From Candidatus Omnitrophota bacterium (GTDB taxonomy: Bacteria > Omnitrophota > Gorgyraeia > Zapsychrales > Zapsychraceae), in the NCBI GenBank assembly GCA_020632495.1, contig JACKFL010000006.1, positions 1,302,001 to 1,366,000 on the forward strand: DNA of 64,000 bases, in the 5' to 3' direction. Position 1 is the first letter of the stretch; each line of letters opens with the position of its first letter. Below the pieces are notes generated by a model. That model ran no database searches. It saw only the letters and a program-made list of their open reading frames with translations, and was not told the DNA's origin. Shown here in pieces: positions 44,999 through 53,598 of this stretch. A program made the position numbers and the translations under genes.

Positions 44999-46519
44999 AT
45001 GAATATTGCCATACTGAATCCCTCCTTCGGGGATGACTTTGTGCGCGTCGCCCGCTGGGCGGCCAAGTCCAGAGGCCGCGTCCAGCGCCATCCGGAATAT
45101 CTCCTGACCGCCGCGCAAGTCCTGCTGGATCAAGGCCATGATACCATATTCGTTGAGGCGGCTGCGCGCAACCTCACACCGGAAGAGTCCTTCAAAATCT
45201 GTGAAGGCCATCGCCCCGGACTGCTCATCATTCACGCCACGACCCCGTCAATCTATAACGATATTGAACAGGCCAAGGAAATCAAGCTTAGAACGGGCTG
45301 CCGGGTTTGTTTTGTCGGACAGCACGCCTCGGCCGAGCCGGAAAACACCTTCGAGATCGGCCGTAACGTCGTGGATTTCATCGCCCGCGGCGAATACGAC
45401 CACACCGTCCGCGACTTGGCCGACGGGATGGATCCCGGAAAGATTCTCGGACTGACCTGGTGGGATGCCGAATCCTTGCAGGCGGTTAAAAATCCGGACC
45501 GCCCGCCCGTCGACGTCAATGATCTGCCCTTCCCTGCCTGGCAACTGATCGAACCGGAGTGGTATCCTGACGGCGGGAAAAAATTCCCCTTCCTGACACT
45601 GATTACCGGCCGCGGCTGTAACAACGGCTGCACATTCTGCCGCGACCCGCAAATTATGTACGGCTACCGGCTGCGCAACCGCACAGCCAAGAGTGTCGTC
45701 GATGAAATGGAATACGATTTGAAGATCCACCCGCAAGTCCGCGAAATCATGTTTGAGACCGATACATTCGCCGCCGATACCCAGCACGTGAAGGAAGTCT
45801 GCGAGGAAATTATGAAACGCGGACTCCACAAACGCATATCCTGGTCCTGCAATATGCGCGTGAATACCGATTTGGAAGTCCTCCCTTTGATGCGTGAGTC
45901 CGGGTGCCGGATGCTAATGACGGGATTCGAATTCGGATATGACGACGGCCTGAAAGCGATCAATAAAGGCGGAGTGTCGGTGGATATGGCCCGTGACTAT
46001 GCCCATGAGGCCAATCGGCTGGGATTCACCATTCACGGGTGCTTCATGATCGGCGCCCCCGGGGAAACACGGGAAACGGCACAGCAAACCATCGATTTTG
46101 CCAAGAGCCTGCCGCTGGACACGGTCCAGATCACCGGCGTGGCCTCCTACCCGGGCACCTCTCTTTACAAATGGGCGAAAGAAAATGAATTCTTGCGTGC
46201 GGACGACTGGCGGGAATGGTTGAACGCTCAAAAGGAACAGCGGACACTGCTCAGCTATCCGCAATTCAGCAGCGAAGAAATCGACGAGTATATCGACCGC
46301 GGCCTCAAAGAATTCTATCTGCGCCCGAAGCAGATGTGGAAAATGCTGATCTCGATCCGAAGCATGGGAGACCTGCTTCGAAAACTGCATGGATTTAAAG
46401 CATTTATGGACTATTTCTTCAAGAAAATCCGCTCTGCATTCGGAAGCACTCCACCCCCCACCGGGCCGGACAAGCGGGTTGAGGAGGAACTCAGGACCGG
46501 TGAAACGGTCGCACTGTAG
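44999..46519 (+). CDS. B12-binding-type radical SAM protein of unknown substrate
   Basis: 506-residue protein. The N-terminal domain (about 1-150) is cobalamin-binding-like (LLTAAQVLLDQGHDTIFVEA), followed by a radical SAM core with CNNGCTFCRD (about 210-220), MFETDTFAADTQHV, and GCFMIGAPGETRETAQQTI. The C-terminus has a basic helix (KQMWKMLISIRSM) and a proline-rich tail. Such proteins methylate unactivated carbons or cyclise lipids and cofactors; nothing in the context specifies the substrate. It has its own promoter; the ferredoxin downstream may supply electrons. Confidence 0.85.
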   Translation: MNIAILNPSFGDDFVRVARWAAKSRGRVQRHPEYLLTAAQVLLDQGHDTIFVEAAARNLTPEESFKICEGHRPGLLIIHATTPSIYNDIEQAKEIKLRTGCRVCFVGQHASAEPENTFEIGRNVVDFIARGEYDHTVRDLADGMDPGKILGLTWWDAESLQAVKNPDRPPVDVNDLPFPAWQLIEPEWYPDGGKKFPFLTLITGRGCNNGCTFCRDPQIMYGYRLRNRTAKSVVDEMEYDLKIHPQVREIMFETDTFAADTQHVKEVCEEIMKRGLHKRISWSCNMRVNTDLEVLPLMRESGCRMLMTGFEFGYDDGLKAINKGGVSVDMARDYAHEANRLGFTIHGCFMIGAPGETRETAQQTIDFAKSLPLDTVQITGVASYPGTSLYKWAKENEFLRADDWREWLNAQKEQRTLLSYPQFSSEEIDEYIDRGLKEFYLRPKQMWKMLISIRSMGDLLRKLHGFKAFMDYFFKKIRSAFGSTPPPTGPDKRVEEELRTGETVAL

Positions 46520-46534
46520 GCCGGCGCCTTTAAG

Positions 46535-46563
46535 TTGACAATCCAAGCTTATTCCGATATATT
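46535..46563 (+). promoter_or_regulatory. sigma70-type promoter for the ferredoxin cluster
   Basis: Perfect TTGACA (46535-46540), 17-base spacer, TATATT (46558-46563), 35 bases before fdxA. Confidence 0.7.
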
Positions 46564-46598
46564 CAAGATACAAATAACCAGCATGAATGGAGGTCGAG

Positions 46599-46877
46599 AT
46601 GACTCACGTTGTAACCGAACCTTGTGTTAAATGCAAATATACCGACTGTGTAACCGTCTGCCCGGTCGATTGCTTTCATGAAGACGAGGAAATGCTCGTC
46701 ATAGACCCCGAAGTTTGCATCGACTGCGGGGCCTGCATTCCGGAATGTCCTGTTCAGGCCATCTACACGGAAGAAGATGTTCCCGATCAATGGAAGAGCT
46801 ACATTGAGTTGAATTCCTCAAAGGCTCCGGATCTACCGGTGATTACCGAAAAGAAAGAGCCGCTCGCCGATAGCTGA
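46599..46877 (+). CDS. fdxA: seven-iron ferredoxin (FdxA type)
   Basis: 92-residue ferredoxin. The first site, CVKCKYTDCVTVCPVDCF, has the spacing of a [3Fe-4S] cluster and the second, CIDCGACIPECPVQAI, that of a [4Fe-4S] cluster, as in bacterial 7Fe ferredoxins. A C-terminal tail rich in acid follows. ATG at 46599 lies after GGAGG; an ATG-initiated three-codon extension overlaps that site. Possible electron carrier for the 2-oxoglutarate oxidoreductase. Confidence 0.94.
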   Translation: MTHVVTEPCVKCKYTDCVTVCPVDCFHEDEEMLVIDPEVCIDCGACIPECPVQAIYTEEDVPDQWKSYIELNSSKAPDLPVITEKKEPLADS

Positions 46878-46977
46878 TCCTCGGAGTCTTGTTCTGGTCT
46901 TATCCTTGTTCCGATAGGGCTGGCATACAGACCGAAGTGGGCATCACCAAACGCGTACTATGACGGGAGGTGTCTCA

Positions 46978-47340
46978 ATGGCTGGCTACGACCACGACAA
47001 GAACATTCCGAATCTTCCTGAGAAAATCACTGAAAAGAAAAAGAAACCGAAAATGGTTGCTGTCGTGGATGAGGATAATTGCACCGGTTGCCAAGCCTGC
47101 GTGCCTTTTTGTCCGGTCGACTGCATCGCACCTGTTCCTGACGGAAAATACGAAACGATTATTCCGCCAGTTCAAATCCGGTTTAACGAATGTACCGGCT
47201 GTTCCATCTGCGCCCGCGTATGCACCAAAATGACCTGGGACGCGATTGAGATGTTGCCGACCGCCACATTTGAAGAAGTTTACCAGATCGAACTCAGCGA
47301 CGCCACCACTCCTCCCTACGGCACACCGAAGCCGAACTAG
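46978..47340 (+). CDS. 2[4Fe-4S]-type ferredoxin with N-terminal extension
   Basis: 120 residues, with a lysine-rich leader of about 35 residues followed by two full cluster motifs: CTGCQACVPFCPVDC and CTGCSICARVCTK, so two [4Fe-4S] clusters. The C-terminal tail ends in a proline-rich PPYGTPKPN. GGGAGG precedes the start. No signal peptide. It lies between fdxA and four small membrane protein genes, suggesting that it donates to or docks on a membrane complex formed by them (inference). Confidence 0.9.
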   Translation: MAGYDHDKNIPNLPEKITEKKKKPKMVAVVDEDNCTGCQACVPFCPVDCIAPVPDGKYETIIPPVQIRFNECTGCSICARVCTKMTWDAIEMLPTATFEEVYQIELSDATTPPYGTPKPN

Positions 47341-47375
47341 ATAGTTGATTCAGCGCCCAGCGGAGCTCCCCGTAC

Positions 47376-47861
47376 ATGTGGTTTTTTATGATTACCTGCT
47401 ATGTCATGAGCGCCGTGACATTTGTCTTACTCAGCATAGCCTTTCTGCAAAGCTTTCTCAAATTTCACGTCTGGCAGGCAGACCACGTCACCTTCATGAT
47501 TCTGACCAGCATCGTCTATTCGTTCACCGAAACTCTGGTCATTTTTTTCTTTGTCGGCACCGGCGTCAGCGTAAAAGAATATACACTTGAACATCACCTC
47601 GATAGCGGTTATCATAAGCGATCCATCGGAGTCAAACGGGAGGTGTATCCTCCGCTGATGATGAACATTTTGTATATGATTGTCCTGTTTGTCCTTGTGG
47701 GAGCAGTCGACACGCAGCGGGTACCGGCGTGGATTTATTACAGCCTATTTGTCTTCTGCATCGGCGACTACCTCCGGGTGAAGATCATCCAGAACAACTG
47801 CTTTCGCAAAAACACGCAGATCATACTGGATATGTCCGGCATCAAAAAAAAGGTGGCCTGA
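47376..47861 (+). CDS. small polytopic membrane protein, unknown
   Basis: 161 residues with four hydrophobic spans: two at the N-terminus (MWFFMITCYVMSAVTFVLLS and a second with TSIVYSFTETLVIFFFVG), a charged loop with KEYTLEHHLDSGYHKRS, then two more. His and Tyr are abundant in the loop. Not a family I recognise. The stop TGA overlaps the next ATG (TGATG), so translation is coupled. Confidence 0.75.
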   Translation: MWFFMITCYVMSAVTFVLLSIAFLQSFLKFHVWQADHVTFMILTSIVYSFTETLVIFFFVGTGVSVKEYTLEHHLDSGYHKRSIGVKREVYPPLMMNILYMIVLFVLVGAVDTQRVPAWIYYSLFVFCIGDYLRVKIIQNNCFRKNTQIILDMSGIKKKVA

Positions 47862-48022
47862 TGTATTACGTGGCCAAGATGCTCCAAGCGGCGGCTTTAT
47901 CGATCATATTGATCGACTTCCTGCGGAACTTTCCGGAACTGATGAGCCGGACGGTCCTGGTCGTCTGCATCGCCTTATTTACCTGCGGCTGGATTATTAA
48001 CCGTTACTTCGTCCGACAATGA
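47861..48022 (+). CDS. 53-residue membrane protein
   Basis: Two short hydrophobic stretches (KMLQAAALSIILIDFL and RTVLVVCIALFTCGWIINRYF). Start overlaps the preceding stop by one base and the stop overlaps the following start (ATGA). Tight coupling on both sides is the main evidence that this is a gene. Function unknown. Confidence 0.7.
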   Translation: MYYVAKMLQAAALSIILIDFLRNFPELMSRTVLVVCIALFTCGWIINRYFVRQ

Positions 48023-48159
48023 GCAAAAACAAAGATGTTTTAAAATTCGATTCCGGAGCCGACGGATTTAAATTCATGATCTATGTGTTGGCCGTCAGCG
48101 CCGTCGTTACTTTGATTCTCGGCGGATATTTTCTGTATACCAATTTTTGTCGACCATGA
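48019..48159 (+). CDS. 46-residue single-span membrane protein
   Basis: Short charged N-terminus (MSKNKDVLKFDSGADGFKF) followed by one span (MIYVLAVSAVVTLILGGYFL) and a cysteine near the end. Overlaps the genes before and after through ATGA junctions. The topology resembles assembly or stabilising subunits of respiratory complexes, but no family is recognised. Confidence 0.65.
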   Translation: MSKNKDVLKFDSGADGFKFMIYVLAVSAVVTLILGGYFLYTNFCRP

Positions 48160-48500
48160 GCCTTCCCCCCTTTGTCAAAAGATTGATGACCAAGTGGAAA
48201 ATTAATTCCCTATGGGACTTTTTCGCCATCATGCTGGTTTTCTCACTAGCCGGCATGAGCATCGTATATGTCCGCCGACCGGTGTTTCATCTGGTCGGTA
48301 TCACCAAAGAGACCCCCTTCATTTTGAAGTTCTTCTGCTGGCTGCTGGTCGTCTTTCCGTCTTATCAGATCGGGTTGTTGGTCTTCGGCTTTTTGCTGGG
48401 ACAATGGAATTTCTTCTGGGCGAAGGAAAAGCAGATGTTTTCCGCCATCCTTCGGTTGGGCAGGTCGTCGGCGAGAACCGGCGATAAAAGGGTGGCTTAG
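48156..48500 (+). CDS. DUF6787-like membrane protein
   Basis: 114 residues with two or three spans. WKINSLWDFFAIMLVFSLAGMS and PSYQIGLLVFGFLLGQWNFFWAKEKQMF match a small family I recall as DUF6787 from other aerobic lineages, often near respiratory genes. Starts on the preceding stop. The 3' end overlaps by four bases the end of the opposing cox operon. Confidence 0.7.
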   Translation: MSLPPFVKRLMTKWKINSLWDFFAIMLVFSLAGMSIVYVRRPVFHLVGITKETPFILKFFCWLLVVFPSYQIGLLVFGFLLGQWNFFWAKEKQMFSAILRLGRSSARTGDKRVA

Positions 48501-48910
48501 AACACGTAGAGCATCAGGTAGATAACAACCCCCGTCACGGACACATACATCCACACCGGAAACAACCAGCGCGTAATCTTGACATGCCGCGCGAAATCCC
48601 CTTTTAGCGCGAAATACACCGCCGCCAGGATAAAAGGAACCATCAGGGCCGCCAGCGGTGTATGGGTGAGTAATATAGTGAAATAGACGATGCGCAGGAA
48701 GCCTTCCCCGGTATATTTGATTGATCCGTGAAGATAATGATATGTCAGGTAGGATATGAGGAATAAGCCGGACGCCGTCAGGGCGGCGATCATGGCCTTC
48801 TTGTGGGTCAGCTGGTCCCCCTTCTTGATCGCGGTATATCCCCACCAGAGAAAAATACCGGCCAAGAAGTTGAGTGTGGCATTGATCGTCGGAAACACCG
48901 GGATATCCAT
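48497..48910 (-). CDS. DUF420 membrane protein (CtaM-like oxidase assembly factor)
   Basis: 137-residue protein with four spans and the conserved histidines of the family: FLAGIFLWWGYTAIKKGDQLTHKKAMI, YLTYHYLHG and LLTHTPLAALMVPF. DUF420 proteins are linked to haem-copper oxidase maturation; CtaM of Staphylococcus is a member. Last gene of the cox operon, coupled to sco by a TGATG overlap. Confidence 0.88.
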   Translation of the reverse strand: MDIPVFPTINATLNFLAGIFLWWGYTAIKKGDQLTHKKAMIAALTASGLFLISYLTYHYLHGSIKYTGEGFLRIVYFTILLTHTPLAALMVPFILAAVYFALKGDFARHVKITRWLFPVWMYVSVTGVVIYLMLYVF

Positions 48911-49506
48911 CAGAAACGCTCCTTTAACAAAGCCGATGCATCCAGGAAAAGCTGATTCACCTCGGCGGTCACTGTGCCGTCGTAGTACCCGCGGATATAT
49001 CCGCTTCGGTCCACCAGCGCCAGTGTGGGACTGAAGGCCCCGGTCGCATCAAGCTCGAGACGCAACTGCCGCTGCACAAATTCATCCACCTCCTCGCGCT
49101 TTCCCCCGACGAAAAACCAATTCCCCTTTCCCTGCACAAAACGTCCGGAAAATTCGGACAGGACCGGAGGCGTATCGCGTGAGGGGCTGAGTGTCACCGC
49201 CACCAGCTTGACAGCGGTCACCTGCTCAAAAGTCCGGCTTAATGAGGCCATATTCTTCATCATCTCATTGCATCCCTGCGCACACGGTGTGGAGAATGCG
49301 CCGGCAATCCAAACGTTACGGTACAGGTCCTGCGCGGCCAGCCTTTTGTTTTGCGCATCCGTGAAGGCGAACGGCTTCACCTGTCCCAAGACGGGCAGAC
49401 GCGGCCGTTTCATGGCCGCCCGGAAAATATAAACACCGCAAACAACGGCCAAAGCCACGGATAAAGCAACGCCTGCCATGACCAAATTTTTACGGGAAGT
49501 GGCCAT
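48910..49506 (-). CDS. sco: SCO1/SenC-type copper chaperone, atypical
   Basis: 198-residue thioredoxin-fold protein anchored by one N-terminal span. The copper-binding CxxxC is present (STPCAQGCNEMM). The third ligand, a His four to eight residues before the LVD strand in typical Sco proteins, is Phe here (GAFSPTLALVD, codon 49033-49035). It may use another ligand or act as a thiol reductase for the CuA site of CoxB. Belongs to the ctaA-ctaB-sco-DUF420 assembly block. Confidence 0.85.
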   Translation of the reverse strand: MATSRKNLVMAGVALSVALAVVCGVYIFRAAMKRPRLPVLGQVKPFAFTDAQNKRLAAQDLYRNVWIAGAFSTPCAQGCNEMMKNMASLSRTFEQVTAVKLVAVTLSPSRDTPPVLSEFSGRFVQGKGNWFFVGGKREEVDEFVQRQLRLELDATGAFSPTLALVDRSGYIRGYYDGTVTAEVNQLFLDASALLKERF

Positions 49507-49509
49507 GAT

Positions 49510-50361
49510 TTAAAAGCGCGCGTCGACGATAATCAGAGTTAACAAAATGGGGAGATAAATAACCGTTGCCTTTAGCAGACGGCGGGCATCGAGCAGGGAT
49601 TGTGAGCGGATGAATTGAAGGCTCACCCACAGCATCCACAGCCCCGCGACGAGTGCGCCCAGAAAATAAATGAATCCGGATAGTCCGGTTACAGCCGGGA
49701 TTAATGACACCGGGATCAAGAGTATCGAATAACACTGGACTTGGTGAAACAAATCCCAACCGTCATTTTCGCGCCCGGGGAGCATCTTGAAACCGGCATT
49801 ACGATAGTCCTCACGAAACATCCAGGCGATCGCGTAAAAATGCGGATGCTGCCAAATGAAAAGGATCAAAAAAAGTATACCGGCATCGAAATTCAAATGT
49901 CCGGTCGCAGCTGCCCATCCCCCTAACGGCGGCATGGCGCCGGGAAACGCACCGATAGTCGTGTTCCACCAGCTGACTTTCTTCATGGGCGTATAGACCA
50001 ACACATACATAAAATTCGTCAACAATCCGAGAAATGCCGTCAGAATGTTCAACTTCGTATAAAGCACGAAGATTCCCAAAAGACTGATGAGGATGCCGAA
50101 CTGCAGGGCCCGGCGGGGTTCGATGCGTCCGGCCGGTAAAGGTCGTTTACGCGTGCGGTTCATTAAACTGTCGGTATCGCGCTCCAGATAGTGATTCAGT
50201 ACGGCAGAACCGCCGCAGACCAAACTCGTTCCGAGTAGTAAGTAAAACAGGCGAATATAGGAATGGATCCCCTGCCCGCCCAGATAGTATCCGATGGTTG
50301 CGGTAATCAATACCAACAGGACGATGCGCGGCTTGGTCAATTCAAAATAGTCACGTATCAT
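49510..50361 (-). CDS. ctaB: protohaem IX farnesyltransferase (haem O synthase)
   Basis: 283-residue UbiA-family membrane enzyme attaching farnesyl to haem b. First Asp-rich motif in LNHYLERDTDSLMNRTRKRPLP, second in FREDYRNAGFKMLP. Works before CtaA to supply haem A for CoxA. The start overlaps ctaA by four bases. Confidence 0.95.
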   Translation of the reverse strand: MIRDYFELTKPRIVLLVLITATIGYYLGGQGIHSYIRLFYLLLGTSLVCGGSAVLNHYLERDTDSLMNRTRKRPLPAGRIEPRRALQFGILISLLGIFVLYTKLNILTAFLGLLTNFMYVLVYTPMKKVSWWNTTIGAFPGAMPPLGGWAAATGHLNFDAGILFLILFIWQHPHFYAIAWMFREDYRNAGFKMLPGRENDGWDLFHQVQCYSILLIPVSLIPAVTGLSGFIYFLGALVAGLWMLWVSLQFIRSQSLLDARRLLKATVIYLPILLTLIIVDARF

Positions 50362-51404
50362 ATAGAAAGTCCCTTCATAAACACTGAAAATCGCAACGGA
50401 GCGATGCGCAACAGCAGCAGAAAGGTGAGCCCCAATAAGGCGGCTCCGGTTACCACATGCAGACTGGTCGTGACCGGCCCTTTCCCTGTCAGCACCGTGG
50501 CGATGCCCAGCAAAACCTGCGTCGCGATAACCGCGTCGATCCCGAACACGATACGCAATATCGAATCCTTTTGCGGCAAGCGACAGCGCAACGCCAACAT
50601 GTTGACGGCTCCCGCGAGGATCACCAAAATGACGGCCCAGAAACGGTGCGCCAAATGATACAACACATTAATTTGCGCGATCGGATCAAGACCGTGCTCA
50701 AACCGCCAGTCGTTGACGCGTGCCAGAAATTGCTCGTTCACTGTCGGCCACCATTGTCCGGCCATGGTCGGAAAATCATAAACAGCCAGTCCCGATCCGG
50801 TGTGCCGCATAACCGCCCCCAGAATGAGCTGGACATAAATGCCGGCCAACATAAGGATCGCGGCTGCCTGCAGACGACCGTCTCTTGCCTCCGGCATCTC
50901 CTGACGACGGCGACGTTCCACGGATTGGGAATAGGCCAGGAAGATCGTCATTAAAAAGAAGGTCTGCGCTAAAACACCGTGCGCCACGGATACCGGTGTC
51001 GGAAGATAAAACAGCACCGTAATCCCTCCCAGAACGCCCTGCAAAACCACGGCGCCGAGCGCGCAAAAGCCAACGACTTTTACCCACTTCCGGACTTCCG
51101 CCAAAGCCAGCCAAATGGCCAGACACAACGTCAGGAAGCCGACGCATGTGGCAATCATCCTGTGGCCATGTTCATAGAATACGCCGCCGATCATCGGGGG
51201 AAAAAGTGTACCGTAGGACAGCGGCCAATCCGGGACGGACAATCCGGATCCGGTCGACGTCACCATGCCTCCGGCAAAAATCAGAAACAGCGTAGCGATA
51301 GCGGTCACCTTGGTATAACGGCGCAACCAGGGATTGTCTTGAGAATCGGTTCGGGATAGGTCCCGTGAGCCGGGACGGCCGGTACTAGTTCCAGAAGTCG
51401 TCAT
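50358..51404 (-). CDS. ctaA: haem A synthase (CtaA/Cox15)
   Basis: 348-residue protein with eight spans. The paired His motifs are EHGHRMIA and HGVLAQ in the first half, RHTGSGLA and LAHRFWAV in the second. Oxidises haem O to haem A. The ATG at 51404 lies 20 bases inside the end of coxB and is preceded by GAGGAAT; upstream GTG at 51416 is less likely. Confidence 0.95.
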   Translation of the reverse strand: MTTSGTSTGRPGSRDLSRTDSQDNPWLRRYTKVTAIATLFLIFAGGMVTSTGSGLSVPDWPLSYGTLFPPMIGGVFYEHGHRMIATCVGFLTLCLAIWLALAEVRKWVKVVGFCALGAVVLQGVLGGITVLFYLPTPVSVAHGVLAQTFFLMTIFLAYSQSVERRRRQEMPEARDGRLQAAAILMLAGIYVQLILGAVMRHTGSGLAVYDFPTMAGQWWPTVNEQFLARVNDWRFEHGLDPIAQINVLYHLAHRFWAVILVILAGAVNMLALRCRLPQKDSILRIVFGIDAVIATQVLLGIATVLTGKGPVTTSLHVVTGAALLGLTFLLLLRIAPLRFSVFMKGLSI

Positions 51405-52170
51405 ATTCCTCAGCACCCTCCTCCCCGATCACCGGGGCATTGCGCGCCACCCACGCGTCAAATTCTTCTTGATGGTGCACGATGAGGTTTCCGCGCATCC
51501 GGTAGTGGCCTATCCCGCACAACTGGGCACAGCCGATTTCAGACGTACCGGATTTGGTGGGTGTAAACCAGGTCGGAATCACCAGGCCGGGAATGGCATC
51601 CTGTTTCACACGCATAATCGGCAACGCGAAACTGTGGATCACATCCTTGGATGAGAGGTAGATGATGGCAGGCTTTCCGATGGGAAGATGTAACTGATTG
51701 ATGGTGGTAAAATCATCCTTGCCGTTGGGGTCATCCGGATCCAGACCGAGCGGATTGGTCTGTGTGTCGACCAGTTCCGGCCGGGCGCTTCCGAACAAAC
51801 CGTCCGCACCCGGATAATGTATGTTCCAGGCAAACTGCTCTGCCACCACCCGGACTTCCACAATATCCTTGCGGTCGGGAAAGGCATTGACCTGCTTCGC
51901 CCAAAACGGGATCGAGAATCCGATCAAAAGCAGGGCCTCGGCCACGACCACTCCGGCCTCGATGTAGCTCGAGACATGGGATTTTACTCCGCGGTAGTTG
52001 GCCCTGGGATTTACCCACTTGTTGAAGCGGCCGATACAGACCACAAAGAAGATCCCCCAGCCGATAAACAGGCCGACCATGAGCAAATGGACGAGGATAA
52101 TCACCATATCGATGTCATGACCGTGCGACGAGGCAACTATGGGAAGATTGAGCATTTCGGATAAATTCAT
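51385..52170 (-). CDS. coxB: cytochrome c oxidase subunit II
   Basis: 261 residues: two N-terminal spans, then a cupredoxin domain with the CuA site: His in SKDVIHSFAL and CAQLCGIGHYRM (C, C, H, M). The middle Glu usual in CuA is Gln (CAQLC). No fused cytochrome c domain follows. GQ near the end and the acidic tail EEGAEEYDD are visible. Unusually placed after coxC and coxD rather than first in the operon. Confidence 0.95.
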   Translation of the reverse strand: MNLSEMLNLPIVASSHGHDIDMVIILVHLLMVGLFIGWGIFFVVCIGRFNKWVNPRANYRGVKSHVSSYIEAGVVVAEALLLIGFSIPFWAKQVNAFPDRKDIVEVRVVAEQFAWNIHYPGADGLFGSARPELVDTQTNPLGLDPDDPNGKDDFTTINQLHLPIGKPAIIYLSSKDVIHSFALPIMRVKQDAIPGLVIPTWFTPTKSGTSEIGCAQLCGIGHYRMRGNLIVHHQEEFDAWVARNAPVIGEEGAEEYDDFWN

Positions 52171-52394
52171 AACTCTCCTGTCGACAATCGCGCGCGCTTT
52201 TTAAATCTTATCAGGAATGTGACGAACACCGCCATGATCACCAATAAAACCGCCAGTAACGTCAACACTCCCCACCGCAGACCACGGTTGGCCGGGGTAT
52301 CGGTATCGCCATAGAAACAAACACTGCACGCCAGCGCTGCGCGCGGAGCGGCGGCAAGTACGAACAGGTTGATCAATGTGATCACGCGCCTCAT
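52167..52394 (-). CDS. small secreted/anchored protein of cox operon
   Basis: 75 residues: a signal-peptide-like start (VITLINLFVLAAAPRAALA), the motif CSVCFYG just after, and one C-terminal span ending in a basic RFKKRAR. Similar small proteins with a CSVCFG motif occur in cox operons that I recall; role unknown. Overlaps the coxB start by four bases (ATGA). Confidence 0.75.
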   Translation of the reverse strand: MRRVITLINLFVLAAAPRAALACSVCFYGDTDTPANRGLRWGVLTLLAVLLVIMAVFVTFLIRFKKRARLSTGEL

Positions 52395-52395
52395 G

Positions 52396-52590
52396 TCAGT
52401 CCTTTACTTTCTTGGCAAACATAATCCCATACACAATAAAAGCCACGCCGACCAGCAGCGCGCCGATCATGCTCCACAGATAACTGGAAACCGCGGTGAG
52501 TTGATACTGTTGATACGCCCAATACGCGAAGAATCCGGAAAGAGAAACCGTCGCCACAACAAAAAGAATATGAAAACCCCGCAGGCTCAA
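52396..52590 (-). CDS. 64-residue two-span membrane protein
   Basis: Two hydrophobic spans, start TTG (52588-52590) overlapping the coxD stop as TTGA. No ATG is available in this frame. Sits between coxD and the CSVC protein. Candidate accessory subunit of the oxidase. Confidence 0.65.
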   Translation of the reverse strand: MSLRGFHILFVVATVSLSGFFAYWAYQQYQLTAVSSYLWSMIGALLVGVAFIVYGIMFAKKVKD

Positions 52591-52991
52591 TGATGTCCTC
52601 CCGATGCCTCCTGAGCATCCGGCTTCGGCGCATGCGCCCCATGGGTTCCGTGCGCGTCCGGCTTTTCAACATGGTACTCGAAATTAAGGTTCTTGGTCCC
52701 GTCCGGCACGTCGTGGACCGTATAGACGATGAAAATCATCATAAACAGGAACATAAACGCGGTCAGGCTCATCACCAGATAAATCAGTTTCTTTTCATGG
52801 CTCAAATGCATGAAGAACGAGGCCACCAGGGACGCCTTGGTTGTCGCCACGAATAACGCCAGAAAAATGGCCAAGGCGATACCAATCTTCAAGCTGCTGA
52901 TCGCGACGGTAACGACCGTCAGTACAGCCAGCGTTCCGAAAACCTTGTAATACAGGGCCTGTTCTTTTTTAAAATCGGTTGTTTCTGCCAT
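52587..52991 (-). CDS. coxD: cytochrome c oxidase subunit IV (coxD)
   Basis: 134 residues with three hydrophobic spans: TDFKKEQALYYKVFGTLAVL, KASLVASFFMHLSHEKKLIYLVM, and MFLFMMIFIVYT. The FMHLxHE motif is the family hallmark. A His/Gly-rich tail (HGTHGAHAP) ends it. ATG at 52991 is chosen; longer in-frame start would overlap coxC. Confidence 0.88.
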   Translation of the reverse strand: MAETTDFKKEQALYYKVFGTLAVLTVVTVAISSLKIGIALAIFLALFVATTKASLVASFFMHLSHEKKLIYLVMSLTAFMFLFMMIFIVYTVHDVPDGTKNLNFEYHVEKPDAHGTHGAHAPKPDAQEASGGHH

Positions 52992-53001
52992 ATGAGTTAT
53001 C

Positions 53002-53598
53002 CTACAAAAGGTAAAGAACGGGAAAGAGGAATATCCATACGAGGTCAACAAAGTGCCAGTACAATCCCACCACTTCGATTCGATTGGTGAAGCGCTGCGG
53101 CTGAGTCTTCCACATCTTGGTTCCCACCGGAAGCCAGAAATACATCAACACTATCGCGCCGCCCACGATATGCAGGGCGTGTAATCCGGTAAGTGTATAA
53201 TAGATGGCAAAGTACGCGCTCTCCTTGGGAAATATCCCGTGAGAAAACTTGGTGCCGTATTCGATCGCCTTGATGATCATGAAGATAAGGCTGCACAATA
53301 ACGTCAGGCCGAGGGTGAGCTTGAACTTAGGGATATTTTTTTCCTTCAGCGCTACCCAGGCCAAGACCATCGACACACTCGACGAAATCAGGACCAATGT
53401 GTTTACGGTGCCCAGCGGCACGTTCAACAAATCGGAACCGTGCGGCCACGCCGGGGATCCGGTGCGCAGCAGGACATAACCTGAAAAAAGCCCTCCGAAC
53501 AGCATGACTTCGGAAGCAAGAAAAAGCCAAATACCAAACTTTGCATTGTAGAGCCCCGTATCCGGCCGCGCTTCGATTGTGTAGGGAATCATATCCAT
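53002..53598 (-). CDS. coxC: cytochrome c oxidase subunit III
   Basis: 198-residue, five-span subunit of the short CoxC type: GIWLFLASEVMLFGGLFSGY, GLHALHIVGG and GLYWHFVDLVWIFLFPVLYL are conserved. Start ATG shares a base with the coxA stop (TGATG). It stabilises CoxA and the proton uptake path. Confidence 0.95.
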   Translation of the reverse strand: MDMIPYTIEARPDTGLYNAKFGIWLFLASEVMLFGGLFSGYVLLRTGSPAWPHGSDLLNVPLGTVNTLVLISSSVSMVLAWVALKEKNIPKFKLTLGLTLLCSLIFMIIKAIEYGTKFSHGIFPKESAYFAIYYTLTGLHALHIVGGAIVLMYFWLPVGTKMWKTQPQRFTNRIEVVGLYWHFVDLVWIFLFPVLYLL

